A stretch of DNA of 64,000 bases from Straminergon stramineum (Eukaryota > Streptophyta > Bryopsida > Hypnales > Calliergonaceae), in assembly GCA_963920665.1 (NCBI GenBank), contig OY987270.1:18564019-18628018 (forward strand), read 5' to 3'. The position numbers were made by a program, and so were the translations under genes. Position 1 is the stretch's first letter; every line of letters starts with the position of its first letter. Of this stretch, positions 13,292 to 26,200 are shown piece after piece. Below the pieces are notes generated by a model. The model did no database searches. It was given only the letters and a program-made list of their open reading frames with translations, and was not told the DNA's origin.

Positions 13292-14151
13292 CTATAAACA
13301 TACCACATATGATTTGTGGTTTTTATTGGGCATTAGGTTTGACCATATAAATATGGATGTACTGGCTATTTTTTATTATATATGATAATTTGATTATCAA
13401 TTGGTTTGTACTACCATTTGGAAGGGGGGCACTTAGGCTTCTCCGTATGAGTATGGATGTTTTGACTATGTTGTATTATATATGATAATTTGATTTTCCA
13501 TTGGATTGTGGTTGGTTTTATGCATTATATTTTTCTTACAAGTTAGAAAAATATTCTAAATCCTTTTCTTTCACCCAATCATTTTCTCAAGAAGAAGTTG
13601 GTAAAAAAATAGACAAAATTAAAAAGAAAGAAAGGAAATTATAGAAAATAAAATGTCTTAACTTTGCTATTCTTTTTTATAGTTGTATTGTGTTGAAATT
13701 CATCAAAATATTATTTCAAATTCACTCTATTTTTATAAAATGATCTTATTACAAATATTATAAAAAATGTATGTTAAGATCATACAAGATTTATAGAATA
13801 ATGATTAGAAATGTAGAAAATAGTGATTTTTTCCAAATGTTAGTTGCAATTCTCTTAAAGAAAAGAACTTTCAATTATTTTGAAATAATTAAATAAGAAC
13901 TAGAGGAGATTAGGAGAGTTAGAGAAAAAACAATCAAGAATAGAAAGTGAAAGTAAAAAAGAACTTTGAATTGGACAACTTGAAGTGGGTGATGAAGGTT
14001 TAGATGAGATATAAACTCATACTTGGAATACTTCTAAGTATAACTAAAACTTTTACTTTAGGGGGATGGTTCTAGATAGAAAGCAAAAGTGGAACATTTT
14101 CTATTATTTAAAACATAGCATGGGTTTGAAGAGATATATTCTTGCAGTATT
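13292..14151 (+). other. AT-rich piggyBac right region
   Basis: Non-coding AT-rich DNA between the transposase and the tandem arrays. A short direct duplication of the word tattatatatgataatttgatt occurs near 13373 and 13473. Confidence 0.5.
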
Positions 14152-14445
14152 CAATTTGTTTTGTTTTTATTGGTTTGGGGTAGCAAGAAGGTAATTGGCC
14201 TCTATGCTTCCCCTAGCCCAATTTGTTTTATTTTTATTGGTTTGGTGTGGCAAGAAGGCAATTGGCCTCTATGCTTCCCCTAGCCCAATTTCTTTTGTCT
14301 TTTATTGGTTTGGGTGGCAAGAAGGTAATTGGTCTCCATGCTTCCCCTAGACCGATTGTTTTTGTTTTTATTGGTTTGAGGTGGCAAGAAGGTAATTGGC
14401 TTCCATGGTTCGTCTAACCTAATTTCTTTTGTCTTCTATTGGTTT
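14152..14445 (+). repeat. 67-bp tandem array (about 4.4 units)
   Basis: Units start at about 14152, 14219, 14286, 14353 and 14419 and share ttattggtttggg, ggcaagaaggtaattggc and tgcttcccctag words. It is part of the piggyBac element's right region; the 64-codon open frame through it is repeat-encoded. Confidence 0.92.
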
Positions 14446-14600
14446 GGAGTTATGATTTTATGTGTTGTGTTTTGTTTTATGAATTATGAGTTTATGTGTT
14501 GTATTTTATTTTATGAATTGTGATTTTATGTGTTGTATTTTGTTTCATAAGATATGATTTCATGAGTTATATTTTTTTTTGTATTATGATTTTTTTAATA
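14446..14600 (+). repeat. 36-bp degenerate tandem array
   Basis: The word gattttatgtgttgt and a following ttttgttttatgaatt recur roughly every 36 bp from about 14453, about three to four units, directly after the 67-bp array. Confidence 0.75.
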
Positions 14601-15974
14601 CTATTTTATGATTACAAATTTTACATATGAAATTTTATTTTAAAATGATATTATATTTTTGAAAAAATTGGAGCAATTTTTCAAATTTGGGACATTACAT
14701 TTGCATTTTGGGGTGGCCCATGTGAAAGTCCTAGCTGGTTTGGGTGGCCTCTCAAAGGCTCCAAATTGGATGTGGGCCCTAAAGTTGAAGGACCAGGACT
14801 TGAGCTCTGACCATGGCTAATGTTAGTATTGTACCTTGGCAAGCTCTGACCTGACTTCTTTACATATAGGGGATGGATGATTGGGTTTTATGCTCCAAAT
14901 CGTGTGGGAAACTAAGAAGGAGTTGGGGCAATTCATTTTTTTTGGATTTTTTGGCCCAATCTCCTGGACAAGTCACTTTACATCCTTATATCTTTTTTTC
15001 TACAACTCAAAATGATATGAAAAAAATTTCACATCAAATGAATGATGATATGTACCTACGGAAAAAAAATCAGGGTTTTTGGAGCACTTTTGAGCATTCC
15101 AATTCTAGCATATGTAGAAAGTATTACCTACCCGAACATCTTTCATCAATCTTGTCAATGGTGGCATTTTTCAAAAATTGTGCAATGTCATTGATCTTTT
15201 TTTCATATGAAATCTATACAAGTCTTCTTTCATCTCAACGGTTCTAATCATTGAAATTATCCCAGACAAATGAGAAATCATGCAAGAACTAGTCAAGAAA
15301 ACAAATAATATGCAAAAACACCCCCGGTCCTTTAGGGGTTAATTGACACATTGTGTCTACAAAATGGCTTTGAAATGACAAAAAACAACAAGAAAAGTTG
15401 CAAGAAACACATCAAAAATTGAACCTCCTCCTACTAAAATGCTTCTCAGTCACTCATAACTTCTTAGATGGATATGAAATTTTGTACACACAAACTAGAG
15501 AAGTATGTGCAACTTTTCCAAAATAAATTGTTGGAAACAAGCATTTTATGAAGAAGAAACAAGCTGCCAAAATTCACTCTAATTCAAAAATGTCGGGATT
15601 TTGAACTTCGAATTCCTTCCAAACATTCAAAACAACTTGGATTGGCATGATAATTCTACCACAATAACGGAACTTCAAGGGGAACACAACCCAACAAATT
15701 TTTATTGAAAATGAACATTGGATGAAGGAGATACATGCCCCCGAAGTTGCAACCATCAAATGCAGTTTGGTGAACTTGAATTGAACTTATGAACTTCGAT
15801 TGGTTTCCAAAAATTTAGTACATCTTGGATTGATCTGAAAAATTTACCACACAAACTAGAAGAGAGAGTGGAACATTTCCACCAAGTTTGATTGAATTTG
15901 GACATCTGATGCAAAAGTTATAGGACTTTGAATTTGACCTAAGGACACTTTTTATCCCCTTCTGCGGTAAGGGG

Positions 15975-16075
15975 TTAATGGCTACCTATTGAGAAGGTAA
16001 AAAGGAAAGCATTTGAATCCCAAGAAGTGTGGCCATTAAATGATGTCCATTGGGAAGGCAAAAAAAAAGAATTTT
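15975..16075 (+). repeat. Right part of the split tandem repeat
   Basis: The array seen at 8120-8950 resumes here: TTAATGGCTACC at 15975, then gtggccattaa with TTAA at 16036 and the ccattgggaaggcaa word. It confirms that about 7 kb of nested transposon was inserted into one array. Confidence 0.8.
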
Positions 16076-19000
16076 TTTTTACCAAATCATAGCCTACCTT
16101 GTACCATATAGCAAAATGTTTTATCTATTGCTAGATATTTAAATCCAAAATAAACTTCAACACTTTTTAGTACCATTTTTCAGTACTATTAGCATTGAAA
16201 TCAAATTGATTTCACAGTAATGGACAACCATCCCTACAATAATTTGGAAGTCATTTATTGTGAGTAAGGGTGATTGAGAAGACAAGCTCTTTATACAAAT
16301 GAGGTGGTAGGAGGTATAACAACCCATGTGGGATATCTAAATTAGGATTATTAAGAGCTCTACCGCTCATATCTAATGAAGTCAAAAGGAAGAATTGTGT
16401 TCAAATGTAGAACTTTGGACCTAATTTTGGCATAGTAGAATAACTTATTCTAAAAAACTTTGAACTAAAAAAAATTGAAAAATCAAGTTAAATTTCATTA
16501 ACAGAAATCCGTTTGAGATTTCAAGACTTTACTGAAAAGTTATGAAGAAAATTCAAAGAGGAGTTAGATTGTTAGAAGGGACATTTTCTTTAACATTTTC
16601 AAACATCCTCTCTGATTTTTGTCCATAACCTTTTTTTGAAGGCTCAAAATCACAAATAGATTTTCAAAGGTGAAAGAAGTCTTAATTCCCCAACTTTTCT
16701 TAGTTCAAAGTTTTTGGTAAAAAGTTGTTTTACTATACTAAAATGAGGTCTGAAGTTCTACATTGAACACAATTCCTACATTTAATTTGACAATGAATGG
16801 TCAAGCTTTCATGTTCAAAATTTTGAATTGTCCCATATCTTTTGAGGATTCATGATAAACAATGAATTTCATTGTAAAAATGACTTCTCAGCCCTTCAAT
16901 CTCCTTGACCATCAATGAAGTAATTCCTTCATTTTACCATAACAAGTTTTTGTAATGGTAGATGTTCAAACGATAGTTGATATTTGATTCAATGAATTGC
17001 TATTGAGTTCTTTTAACTTTTGGCAAACCATCTTTACATTTCTTGAAAGGACTTGCTTAATCCATTGGACAACAAACATGTATAAACACATAGAAAAGCT
17101 AATCACCAAATAATTCTTGAACCAACATCTCCGACTCTATATGCGCTCCAAAGATGCAACATTGATATGTGAAGCAGATAAAATGTATCTAGAAATCAAA
17201 GCTTGGTGGTACTTTTCAAAGTTGCATCAGAACCAACAATTCATGAATTAGAAGATTGAATTATATTTTAGCACTTTTGATATTGTCAATGGGTTGCATT
17301 TATGGAAATGGTATTATCTTTCACCTCATTTTTCCTATTTCTTACCCTAACCTCTAAATTGCAAACCATTTGAATAATGACTCCATTCATCATCTTTGTA
17401 GAATTGAAATTGACAATAGAAAAATTAGCAAACATCCCAACATGCAATTTGGAAGAAACAATGCACAATAAATGGATGTAAGCTTTCAAGGAATGTGTAT
17501 CTAACTTGTTCATTGCCACGTGTGATGGCTGTATAACCTAGATTTAAACCTTCATTCAAATGATTAACTATAGGATTTATCTCTACAAGGACCCTTTTGA
17601 AAAAGGCCCATGTAAAGAGGATTCACAACTAAAGAGAACTTTGACATTTATAGGTGGAAAGAAAATTGCAAACTTACTCAATGAGATGGTTAGACTAGAA
17701 GACGTTTGCACTCAAATTTCACACTTGGAGGAAAAAAAGGTATTTGATTTGAGCAAAAAAAAATCTTTTGATCGATTCTGAAATTAATCTCATCACCCTA
17801 CAAGGTTAACTTCTCTCATGTTCAGATTGAAACTAGATCGATAATTGTTAGAATAAAATCGAGGATTGTAGTTGAGGAGTTTAACACAATCATGCCCCAT
17901 ATTTGATTTGTATTGGAAATGGATTGCAAAACATTGAAAAGGCTTTAGTGAGAATTTCATACAAGTCAAAGAAACAATGTCACACTGTTCAGAAGTACAC
18001 ACAAGACAAATGCAAGTTATTGATTATTACATTTAAGAAATCTATTGTCATCCCTACTTATAAAGAATAGAAGCAAGATCATAAGTACATAGAATTTAGA
18101 CTAACAATTTAGACTAGCAATTTAGACTAACAAGGATTTTTGGTTTTGTCTAAACCAAATTGTATAATGTGTCATGGAACTTAAGCATTTCAATGTTCAT
18201 ACCTAACTCAAGATCCCAAGCCATTTGTCTTGTTCTTACTGATATCAATTTTACCCTTACTGAAATTATCTAGTCGTACGTACAAGTAAGCTAGTTGACA
18301 TATATTAACATGATATGAAGTAAATATGTTGTATGAATATATTATCTTCAAAATTTCCAAATCTCATAGCAAAATATTATATTCATATTTCAATATATAT
18401 TCCTTGTAGTAATGAAAGAAAATTTTACTACGTACAAAAGGTTCCACATCCTATAATATTATCATTGCATTCATCTTCCTCTCATCCTTAAAATTGCCTC
18501 TAAATTATTCATACTCTCAATTGATCAACCCACTTTGGCAAAGCCTCTCAAAACATGATATAAATTTCAAAACATGCAATATCATCAACTTGTCAATATT
18601 TTAAATCTATAATCCACGGTCATGGATCTTGTAGTAATAGGTCATATTTTTGGAAATATACTAAATTTTATTGAAAAAATATTAGTCTTTTAACTTTTTA
18701 ACCAAATTTTAAAAAAAATTATATTATGTTTTAAATTTCAAGACCCTAAGCTCACACAATCCTTGCTCACCACTCATAGGCTCATGCTCACGTCCTAGTG
18801 TCGTTGCATAGGTGCCTAGGTTCCTAAGCTCATGGGTTTAAGATCCTCTTTCTTTTCCAACCTTCATAATATTTTTTAGGATGCAATAGGATCTTCATTC
18901 CATATAAGATATATAACTGTGAGGATGCAAGATGTATTTCATATATGAATTCATATGTATTATATTTATTTCCATACGTTTTATGTACCTTTTTGTGTGT

Positions 19001-19080
19001 GTGTGTGTGTGTGCGTATGAAGATCAATGGATGTCAATCCAATACATCAACAGTCCAATATTTTAAATATAATCAATGGT
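16076..19080. other. AT-rich interval, no supported gene
   Basis: About 3 kb without a convincing gene. Open frames of 60-80 codons (17560-17781 plus, 17519-17286 minus, 18002-17793 minus) show no domain. A (GT)n microsatellite lies at 18994-19013. Confidence 0.5.
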
Positions 19081-19084
19081 GCTT

Positions 19085-20020
19085 GGGGGGGCCACAATTT
19101 TTGTTCATATTAAGCTCTAAATGTTTTCAACTATATTTTCACCAAAAACGCTCCAACACTATCATTTCTAGAATAAGTACCTAATTTTAGGAAAAAAACA
19201 TTTTCGGACACATGTAACAATAAGACCTTGTACTAAACTTAATTGAAAAGATGTGGAAAAAATTTCAGAAATTTTCCCCATGTAGATTGTAAGATATTAG
19301 TGTTTGAATTAGCAAAAATCCTTTTTTGGGTCCTGTGAAAAAATGGGCAGCTGCAGTTCACAAGGCCACATTTGTATGAAAAAAATTCCAAAATGGTGGT
19401 TACTCATTGGATTCATTCTTCAAGGAAAGTTGGTTGCATGCTTGAAAAAATTCAGATCATTTGAAATTGTTCAACATATAGGAAAAGAAAAGTAAGTACA
19501 AAGAAGTAGAGAATGATTCAAAATACCAACTTGTGAAGAATTTTGTTATGGAATTGAAAAATTCCAATCCCAATGGTTTTAATGTTTTAATAAACAATCT
19601 ACATCCGATGATATTATTGTTTTCAAAAAATATTGAAAATTGAGTTCAATAAAGGACTTCAAATTTTATTTTAGAGTAGAGAACCCAAAATTGCCCACAA
19701 ACTAAAACTCCTCACAACTTTCATCTCATAAATCAAAATAGAATGATTCAAAGCTTTTTATATACATACAAATCTAGAAAATGAATTTCAAATTTTTAAG
19801 AAATTTTTAGGCTGCCCAAAGATCAATGAAAATTACATATCATGCAATAACTTTTTAACCATGAAGTCAAATGGTTTAAAAATTGTTGGGCCTTACTGAT
19901 ACTCCTTGGGCACATGTTGTGTGAAAATTTCAAAGAAAAAAAAGGAAAAACACCATTTGTAGTGAGCTGCCCAAAATCACTATGTTGGCAAAAAAATGCA
20001 ATTTGGACGTTAGGGGTTAA
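19085..20020 (-). mobile_element. TTAA element copy B (reverse orientation)
   Basis: Homologous to copy A (2205-3141) read on the minus strand. The TTAA terminus at 20017-20020, reversed, starts CCCCTAACGTCC and leads into GGGCAGCTCACTAC, matching copy A's left end. Near 19140 the sequence caccaaaaacgctcc mirrors copy A's right part. The other terminus, around 19085, has decayed and no TTAA remains. Confidence 0.75.
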
Positions 20021-20072
20021 TCAATGGTCCCTGTATTTTGGCACCTAGGGGTGGCATCAAGTGGGGTAAACT

Positions 20073-20803
20073 ACCTCTTTTGGGTACATTGTGATTTTGG
20101 GCAACTCACTACAAATGAAATTTTTATCTTTTTTCTTTGAAATTTTCACACAATATGGGAACAAGATTTTTCCACAAGGCCCAATAATTTTCATAACTTT
20201 TGACTACATGGTTTAAAAGTTATTGTATGATATGTATTGAAGTTTTTTTCCACTATAGGGCGATTTGGGCAAATTAAAAAAAATACATTTTCCATAAACA
20301 AAAATTTGAAATTGGTTTTTTAGATTTATATACATGGAAAGCTTTGAATCATTTCATTTTGATTAATGAGATGAAAGTTACAAGGAGTTTTAGTTTGTGG
20401 GTAGTTATGGATTCCCTACTCTAAAATAAACTTTGGAGTCCTTTATTTAATTCAGTTTTCAATATTTGAGGAAAAAAAAATTTTAAATTAGATTTTGATT
20501 GTTTATTACAACAATACAACCATTGGGGTTGGCATTTTTCAATTCCATTAACAAATTATTAACAATTTAGTTTTCTGAATCATTCTCTACATCTTTCTAT
20601 GTAATATTTTTCCCCTGTATGTTGGAAAATTCCAAGTGATCTGAAAATTTTCAAGCATGTAGACAACTTGCCTTGAAGAATAAATTTAAAAGAGCACCAC
20701 CATTTTGGAAAAAATTTCACACAAATGTGACATTGTGAAATGCAATTGCCCGGATTTTTTGTAGGGCCCGAAAAAGGATTTTTGTCAATTCAAATGTTAA
20801 TCT
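20073..20803 (+). mobile_element. TTAA element copy C (forward, truncated)
   Basis: Follows copy B head to head. From gggcaactcactac (about 20099) to gtagggcccgaaaaaggat (about 20761) it tracks copy A in the same order, then diverges after 20800, so the right end of about 200 bp is missing. Its left terminus is eroded. With copy B it forms a long imperfect inverted repeat. Confidence 0.7.
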
Positions 20804-20954
20804 CTCCTAATGGTTTGGTGACGACTTAGTTGAAATTTTTGGAAGATTTCCAAATGATATAGAGAACATTGGAATGAGTTACTAGCCTCTAATATGCCAA
20901 GATAGAAAATCGATCACGTAGGATAAAAATATTCTGGCAATTTGATAGGGCTAT

Positions 20955-21084
20955 CACTAGAAGAACATGTCCTATACAACTAGCCGTTGCAACTACAAAC
21001 TGTCCACAATGACTCAAAATGAGTCATTGTGGACAATTTGTAGTTGCAAAGGCTAGTTGCATAGGACACGTTCTTCTTCTAGTG
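20955..21084. mobile_element. CACTA-type foldback mini-element (130 bp)
   Basis: Begins CACTAGAAGAAC and ends GTTCTTCTTCTAGTG, and is flanked on both sides by the 3-bp duplication TAT. The two halves (20955-21016 and 21020-21084) pair along nearly their whole length around an AAA loop. CACTA/TAGTG ends and a 3-bp target duplication are hallmarks of the En/Spm (CMC) superfamily. It is a non-coding foldback derivative. Confidence 0.8.
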
Positions 21085-21097
21085 TATGCATCCTATC

Positions 21098-21231
21098 AAC
21101 TAATGCAAAATTTAGTTTTCTACTAGAAAATGGAAAAACGATATTGGCTGCAACGCAGTTTTCTAAAAAAAGGTGCTGCAGCCAATGCAAGTTTTGCGTT
21201 TTCTGGCAGAAAACTAAATTTTGTGTTAGCT
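21098..21231. repeat. Imperfect inverted repeat next to the CACTA foldback
   Basis: The left arm (ctaatgcaaaatttagttt) and the right arm (aaactaaattttgtgttag) bracket inner pairing between ttggctgcaacgc and its counterpart gtgctgcagccaa. This is a second hairpin-forming unit directly after the 130-bp element. A further ttcttctagta word at 21258-21268 resembles its terminus, so a larger composite element is possible. Confidence 0.6.
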
Positions 21232-21268
21232 GAATTTTGTTCACCTGAACGTTGTTTTCTTCTAGTAT

Positions 21269-23209
21269 TATTCTAAAAATTCTAATTTGAAATTCTTAAT
21301 TGAAAACTTAATCCACCTCAAACAAATTAATAACAACTCTAGCCTTGGGATTTATCTCCCAAGTTAGGCCCACAAAAGATTAATCAATCAAAAGGACAAA
21401 GTAGGTCAAGTTGTAGGGTTCAAAATACCCTTTCCAAAATGATAAAGAAATCTTGAATCCGACTTTCCTATGATGAGATAATTGCGGATGAAGTTTGGTT
21501 CCTAATTTAGTGTTTAAAACTTCATTCATTGTTTAATTCTATTCTAACTATTGAAATCCACTTTGGATTTTGGAGTTTCCTAATTTATTTCCTAATTTTT
21601 ATCTTCTTCCTAAGTTCTGAATTTCACTTGGTTTGGTCAACTTTGGTTGATTTTCATCCAAATCCTCCCTAATGTTGGTTAGTTCTTCATTCTACTCTAA
21701 CTTCTTCAATACTAACCTATTTCTTAAAGTTAAACAAGTTTTGGAATCTTGAAATTATGCTTTAAAAGATTCTAATCTTCAATTGTTCCTAGGATTCTTT
21801 CAAAAGATTCCTTTTAATTCCCTATTGTTCTAACTACTTCTTTTACTTTTATCCTACTTGCTATTTTTAGGGTTAAAGTAAATTCAAAAGGAAAAGTCAC
21901 TTAAAGTTGACTTTTGGAAAAGTTTAAACACTTATACTTTTGACTTTCCTAGCAAAAGTTATCTACAGGTGAAGTTTGACTAGCAATTGGTTCATCAAAC
22001 TTCATCCATCAATTTCTTTTACCTTTTACTTTTGAAATTAACTTTTTTTCTACTTTTAACTTTTACTTCTACTCTAGATTCTTAGATCCTTCCTTGATTC
22101 TTTTGGATGATTTCCTAACTTTTCATCCAAATTTCAACTACTTTTCATTCGAGCATAACTTTTGGAGTTTTTGTCTATTTTTTATGTTTACCAACTTTTG
22201 GGAAAGCTATCGAATTTCTCTAACTACTTTTTCACTCAAATTCTACTTTCCTAGTGATCTTACTAGTCTGAATCTAATTCTTAACCCCTAATGCTAATGG
22301 CTAATACTAATCTAATTCTTTTGGGTAAATTGAAAGAAAGACAAATGTTTACAAACATACCTTGAGATTGGCAACCTCCAAACTCTTGTGGTTATACATC
22401 AAACCTACGTCCTTGTGGTGTACTCCATCCATGTCCATTTTATGTTGGTTTTTGAAATGTCAGTGAAGTAGGTAGTTTGTTGAAAGATGTTAAAGACTCT
22501 TTCTAGCTCGTTCCAACTCTTTTATTTTTATTTTCTTTCTTTCTAATTCCCTCCTTTTCTTTCTAGATATTTTTTGTAAACGAAATCCTATCAAATCTAA
22601 TCTTCTAAATTCCTTGCTAATTTATCAAAAGCAACAATTGCTTAAAGACAAATGAATTTGACTTCTACTAACTACTAACTAATTCCTAGAATCTCAAAAG
22701 TCAACTATTCTCTCTTTTCTTTTTTTTTCCTATTTGTCTTCTATCCAACTCCCAACCAGCCCTTTTTTGGGGTTTTTTGGTAGAAAGCCAAATTGGCTAC
22801 ACTTGTAATTGCTTTTGTTGCCCACATGGCGAGGGCTGAATTTTTTTTGATGAATCTTGCTGGCAATATCAAATTCTAAAGATTATCTATTTGGCTCTAT
22901 GTGCTTGAAATTGGTGACATATCCTAGCACTTTCGAGAATTGTAAAAGTGCAAAAAAGGCGAAATTTCAAAAAATAATGACGTATTCTTGCACTTGGAAA
23001 ATTTCTGACAAGGAAAGTTAGGCTACTTTATTCTTTGCTTCAAATGAAATTAGGGACCACTTGCAAGAATTTGAGGGGAAAAAATGACAATTTAGACTAT
23101 CAGATAGAATAAGAAAATGAGATTTCATTACTAGATGGAAATAAAGAGCCAAGCAAGGACCCAATCATCCATATTAGAGTAAGATTTACAACAAGCGTGG
23201 ATGTAAGTC
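21269..23209. other. AT-rich interval, no gene seen
   Basis: Low-complexity DNA rich in cttt and taattt words. An isolated piggyBac-like end (TTAACCCCTAATG at 22281) has no partner I could find. The 65-codon open frame at 22094-22291 is compositionally biased and unsupported. Confidence 0.5.
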
Positions 23210-26200
23210 TCCACTAATACCACTAGCATTGAGACTAAGCTTATAGCCCATATCGATGATCTGCTCCAACCACCCATTCATTGTAGGCTTCATCATATGG
23301 ACAAGTTTCCAAAGTGAAGATCTTCTATGCATACATTTCAACTACACATTCTAAATGTGTATCTAAGGAATTCCGTAGTTTGTTCTTCAAGAAGGCAAGA
23401 GAACTGAAACACCTCTCATCTTCAACAGACCCTAGGACTTGCACCATAGCAACTTCAACCAATCTATAAAATTTGGGGAAGGCCTTCACTCTAAGGACAA
23501 TGCACGAATCTAGGTAAAGCCAAAGACGGGTTAAGGGGTTTAGATCAAAGGGAGGCTCCATATGCTTTTTTGAGTTGTTCAACATAGCTAGCTTAAATAA
23601 ACCTTGTTCTGTTTCTAGTCTATAACGGTCCAAAACAGGTGGAATCAAATGCTTCACCTTATCGACTTCAATCAACTTAAGCTCACAATAGTATGCCATG
23701 AGAGTAGCCAAATGTTTAGGAAAACATTGCTTTGCTTCACTTTGGAGCCAATATTGGGGATACACCACTCCAAGAGCATCCATAATAGCATGGGAAGGAA
23801 AGCGTGAATCCAACTCCCTTAGTAGTTCTCTTTCTGCCCCTGGAAAGCATAAAATAAACCAGTGATGCTCGATCTTGAGGTAGAAGTACATGAATTGAAA
23901 TAAACAACTCATTAATGCACTAACTACATCATGTAACATTGAAGGAAGGACTATAGTACATGCCAGGAATACAATATTGTTTAAAAACACATATTACTTG
24001 CATGAAAAACTCGGTGCCCAAGTCAAGGACTCATCAACAATGAGGACTCTATAGACCTTTGAGTATTGACTTCACAGTACTAGATATTTTCATGTCTCCT
24101 ACAAGAAAGTTAAGGAAAATTAGATCACTACAATCTTCGACATATCATTTCATGATACTAGTCCACTGAATAAGCCTTGCTACACAACTGTTTCTAATGC
24201 TAATGAAAGGAATCTGTGTTTCTTGATGCTGATCAGGACAATTAGAAATATAAAAATTGGCTATATGACAACATCGTACTATGTCTGCATTTTGTACACT
24301 ATGTATGAACAATGACAACCTCTCTTCTATCAAGTTAAAGTAATATAGTAACTGCACAAAACCAAAGACAAAGATTGGACTACTTCATATGTGTAATATT
24401 AGCAACTTGAGCTTCTACACTTTTACATTGTACTAGTGAATAACTTCATTTATTGAAACATCAAAACTATTGCAAATAAATTTATGATCCTATGAATGCA
24501 TAGTTTCAACTAAAGTTCCCCACAAATTGCCAAAAGCATAGTGTGAGCATTAGTGGAAATTTCCAAAGTGAACTTACACAAATAGCAAGAAGGCTCAAAG
24601 TATAGACACAATTCATTAATTAAGAAACCAATTTCCAATGTATTTCACTATTCACCCAAATCTATAAACGATGAAATAAAAATAAGGAACAATAATCAGC
24701 TTGATCAATTCTTCCTAAATAACAGAGCCTGTCCATTTCAATCATTGATTCACAAAGGTAGAAGCATCAAACTCGAAAATCAGATTCTACAGATTACATC
24801 ACCTTACTTCTACACTCGGTCTTCATAGCAGATATCAGCAACGCGAACACTTCCCGATCCATAGGACTTTTGTCATGTAACGCCCATATTTTCTCTCCGT
24901 TTGTGACAAAAACGGGTTGTGCAGACTCATTGTTCAAGTTAGAGACCCACTTCATGTGGATCTGATAGTGTGAGTAGTCTAATAGGTTCTTGAACGCCCA
25001 GAACTCATCAGTAGAAAACGCAGTACTTTTATCAATGAACAAAGTGTAAAGTTGCCCCTCTGCAATCTTTAAAGTGGCTACGAAGTCACAAATGTACACA
25101 TCGCGCTTCTGAGCGAACGTCACGAGCAGGTCTAAAGATTCAAGGAGTGGCATCAAGGCTGTCATTCCAAGAAGGGTATAAGGATCTAACAAAAGAGTTA
25201 AGCATTTCTACAAAACAAGAGTGAAGTTCAAAGTCAGTCATGTCTTATACAAGGGACTGCAAATTTTGTTGAAAATGCACATTACTATGGCTACCATCAA
25301 CATCGTAGCAACAAAAGCGGGTTGAAGTGGAATACAACAGAGTAGGATTTAAGCCACCAAGAAGAGTAGGATTTAACAATAGAAAAGTCAAACAAGAAGC
25401 TAGCAATTACAGGTTCAAACAAGCAAAGGAGAAAATGCCCTTGAAAAATCAACGATCCTTTGAAATGCACCGTACTGCCTGTCAAATGTTCTATTCAAAT
25501 TGAAACAAAAGTTCAAATCAAATAAAGACAAGAGAGCTAAAGGAAGTGAGATGCCTCAGTTGCGTCGTTTTTGCTAGTGTTAGCTTCATCTTTGCCAGTA
25601 GCATGCGGTAGTCTACCAATAACCTCCTGAGAGGATCCAATAATGATACCCAACGTGTTGTCACTTGAAGCAAAGGTTTGAGGCCCTTTGTCTCCATCAC
25701 CTCTGCAAGGTTTTGGTATTCACGAAGACGTTTCGGACTCTTATTGAAGTATGCATGTGTTTTTTGGATCACTTGCTCTACCATAGTGAAGATAGGCAGT
25801 GAGGACAATGACTTTGCTGCCAAGTTATACCTGTGGGCCATGGAGTGTACCCCTGTGCAAAACAGAGCATGCTTCGTTTGAATCTGGATTGTGACACCAC
25901 TCCGTGCACCTTGAAAAGTGCTGACACCATCTACCCCAAAGCAAAGCAACCTTCGTGAAATTTCTTCAAATGTTAGGTCACCACCAAACTCTAGAGCTTT
26001 CGTAATCACCACAGTGAGAGAATTTGCGCCAGCCCCATCTACCACACCCTGCAGAGAGATTAAGTGTAGAATTCTAACATAATTCTCTATAATGTAAGCA
26101 TGTATGCACAACCAACTACCGTTGTCTACAGAAGTGACTTCGTCACAAGTGATAGCAACAAAGCTAGCAACAATTATTTTCTGCCTAATCGATTCCTTGA

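Larger units (their letters stand above)
9275..15342 (+). mobile_element. piggyBac-superfamily transposon (6.07 kb)
   Basis: Bounded by TTAA at 9275-9278 and 15339-15342. The terminal inverted repeats are 13 bp and perfect: CCCCTAAAGGACC on the left, and GGTCCTTTAGGGG before the right TTAA. It contains a piggyBac transposase reading frame (10654-13291) broken by a few lesions, a leader of about 1.4 kb and a tail of about 2 kb holding two short tandem arrays. Perfect termini with a lightly damaged transposase suggest fairly recent activity (inference). It lies inside another TTAA element. Confidence 0.92.
8947..15978. mobile_element. Outer TTAA element split by the piggyBac insertion
   Basis: TTAA at 8947-8950 is followed by CCCCTCACTGCC. 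At the far end the reverse complement of the sequence before TTAA 15975-15978 reads CCCCTTACCGCA. Both match piggyBac-style termini. Removing the inner element (9275-15342) leaves about 965 bp of non-coding DNA, a size like copies A and D. The flanks are tandem-repeat sequence on both sides, tggccattaa on the left and ttaatggctacc on the right, which confirms insertion at a TTAA inside a repeat unit. Confidence 0.78.

Noticed and set aside
22281..22293. piggyBac-like end TTAACCCCTAATG
   Set aside because: No matching inverted end nearby; could be chance in AT-rich DNA.
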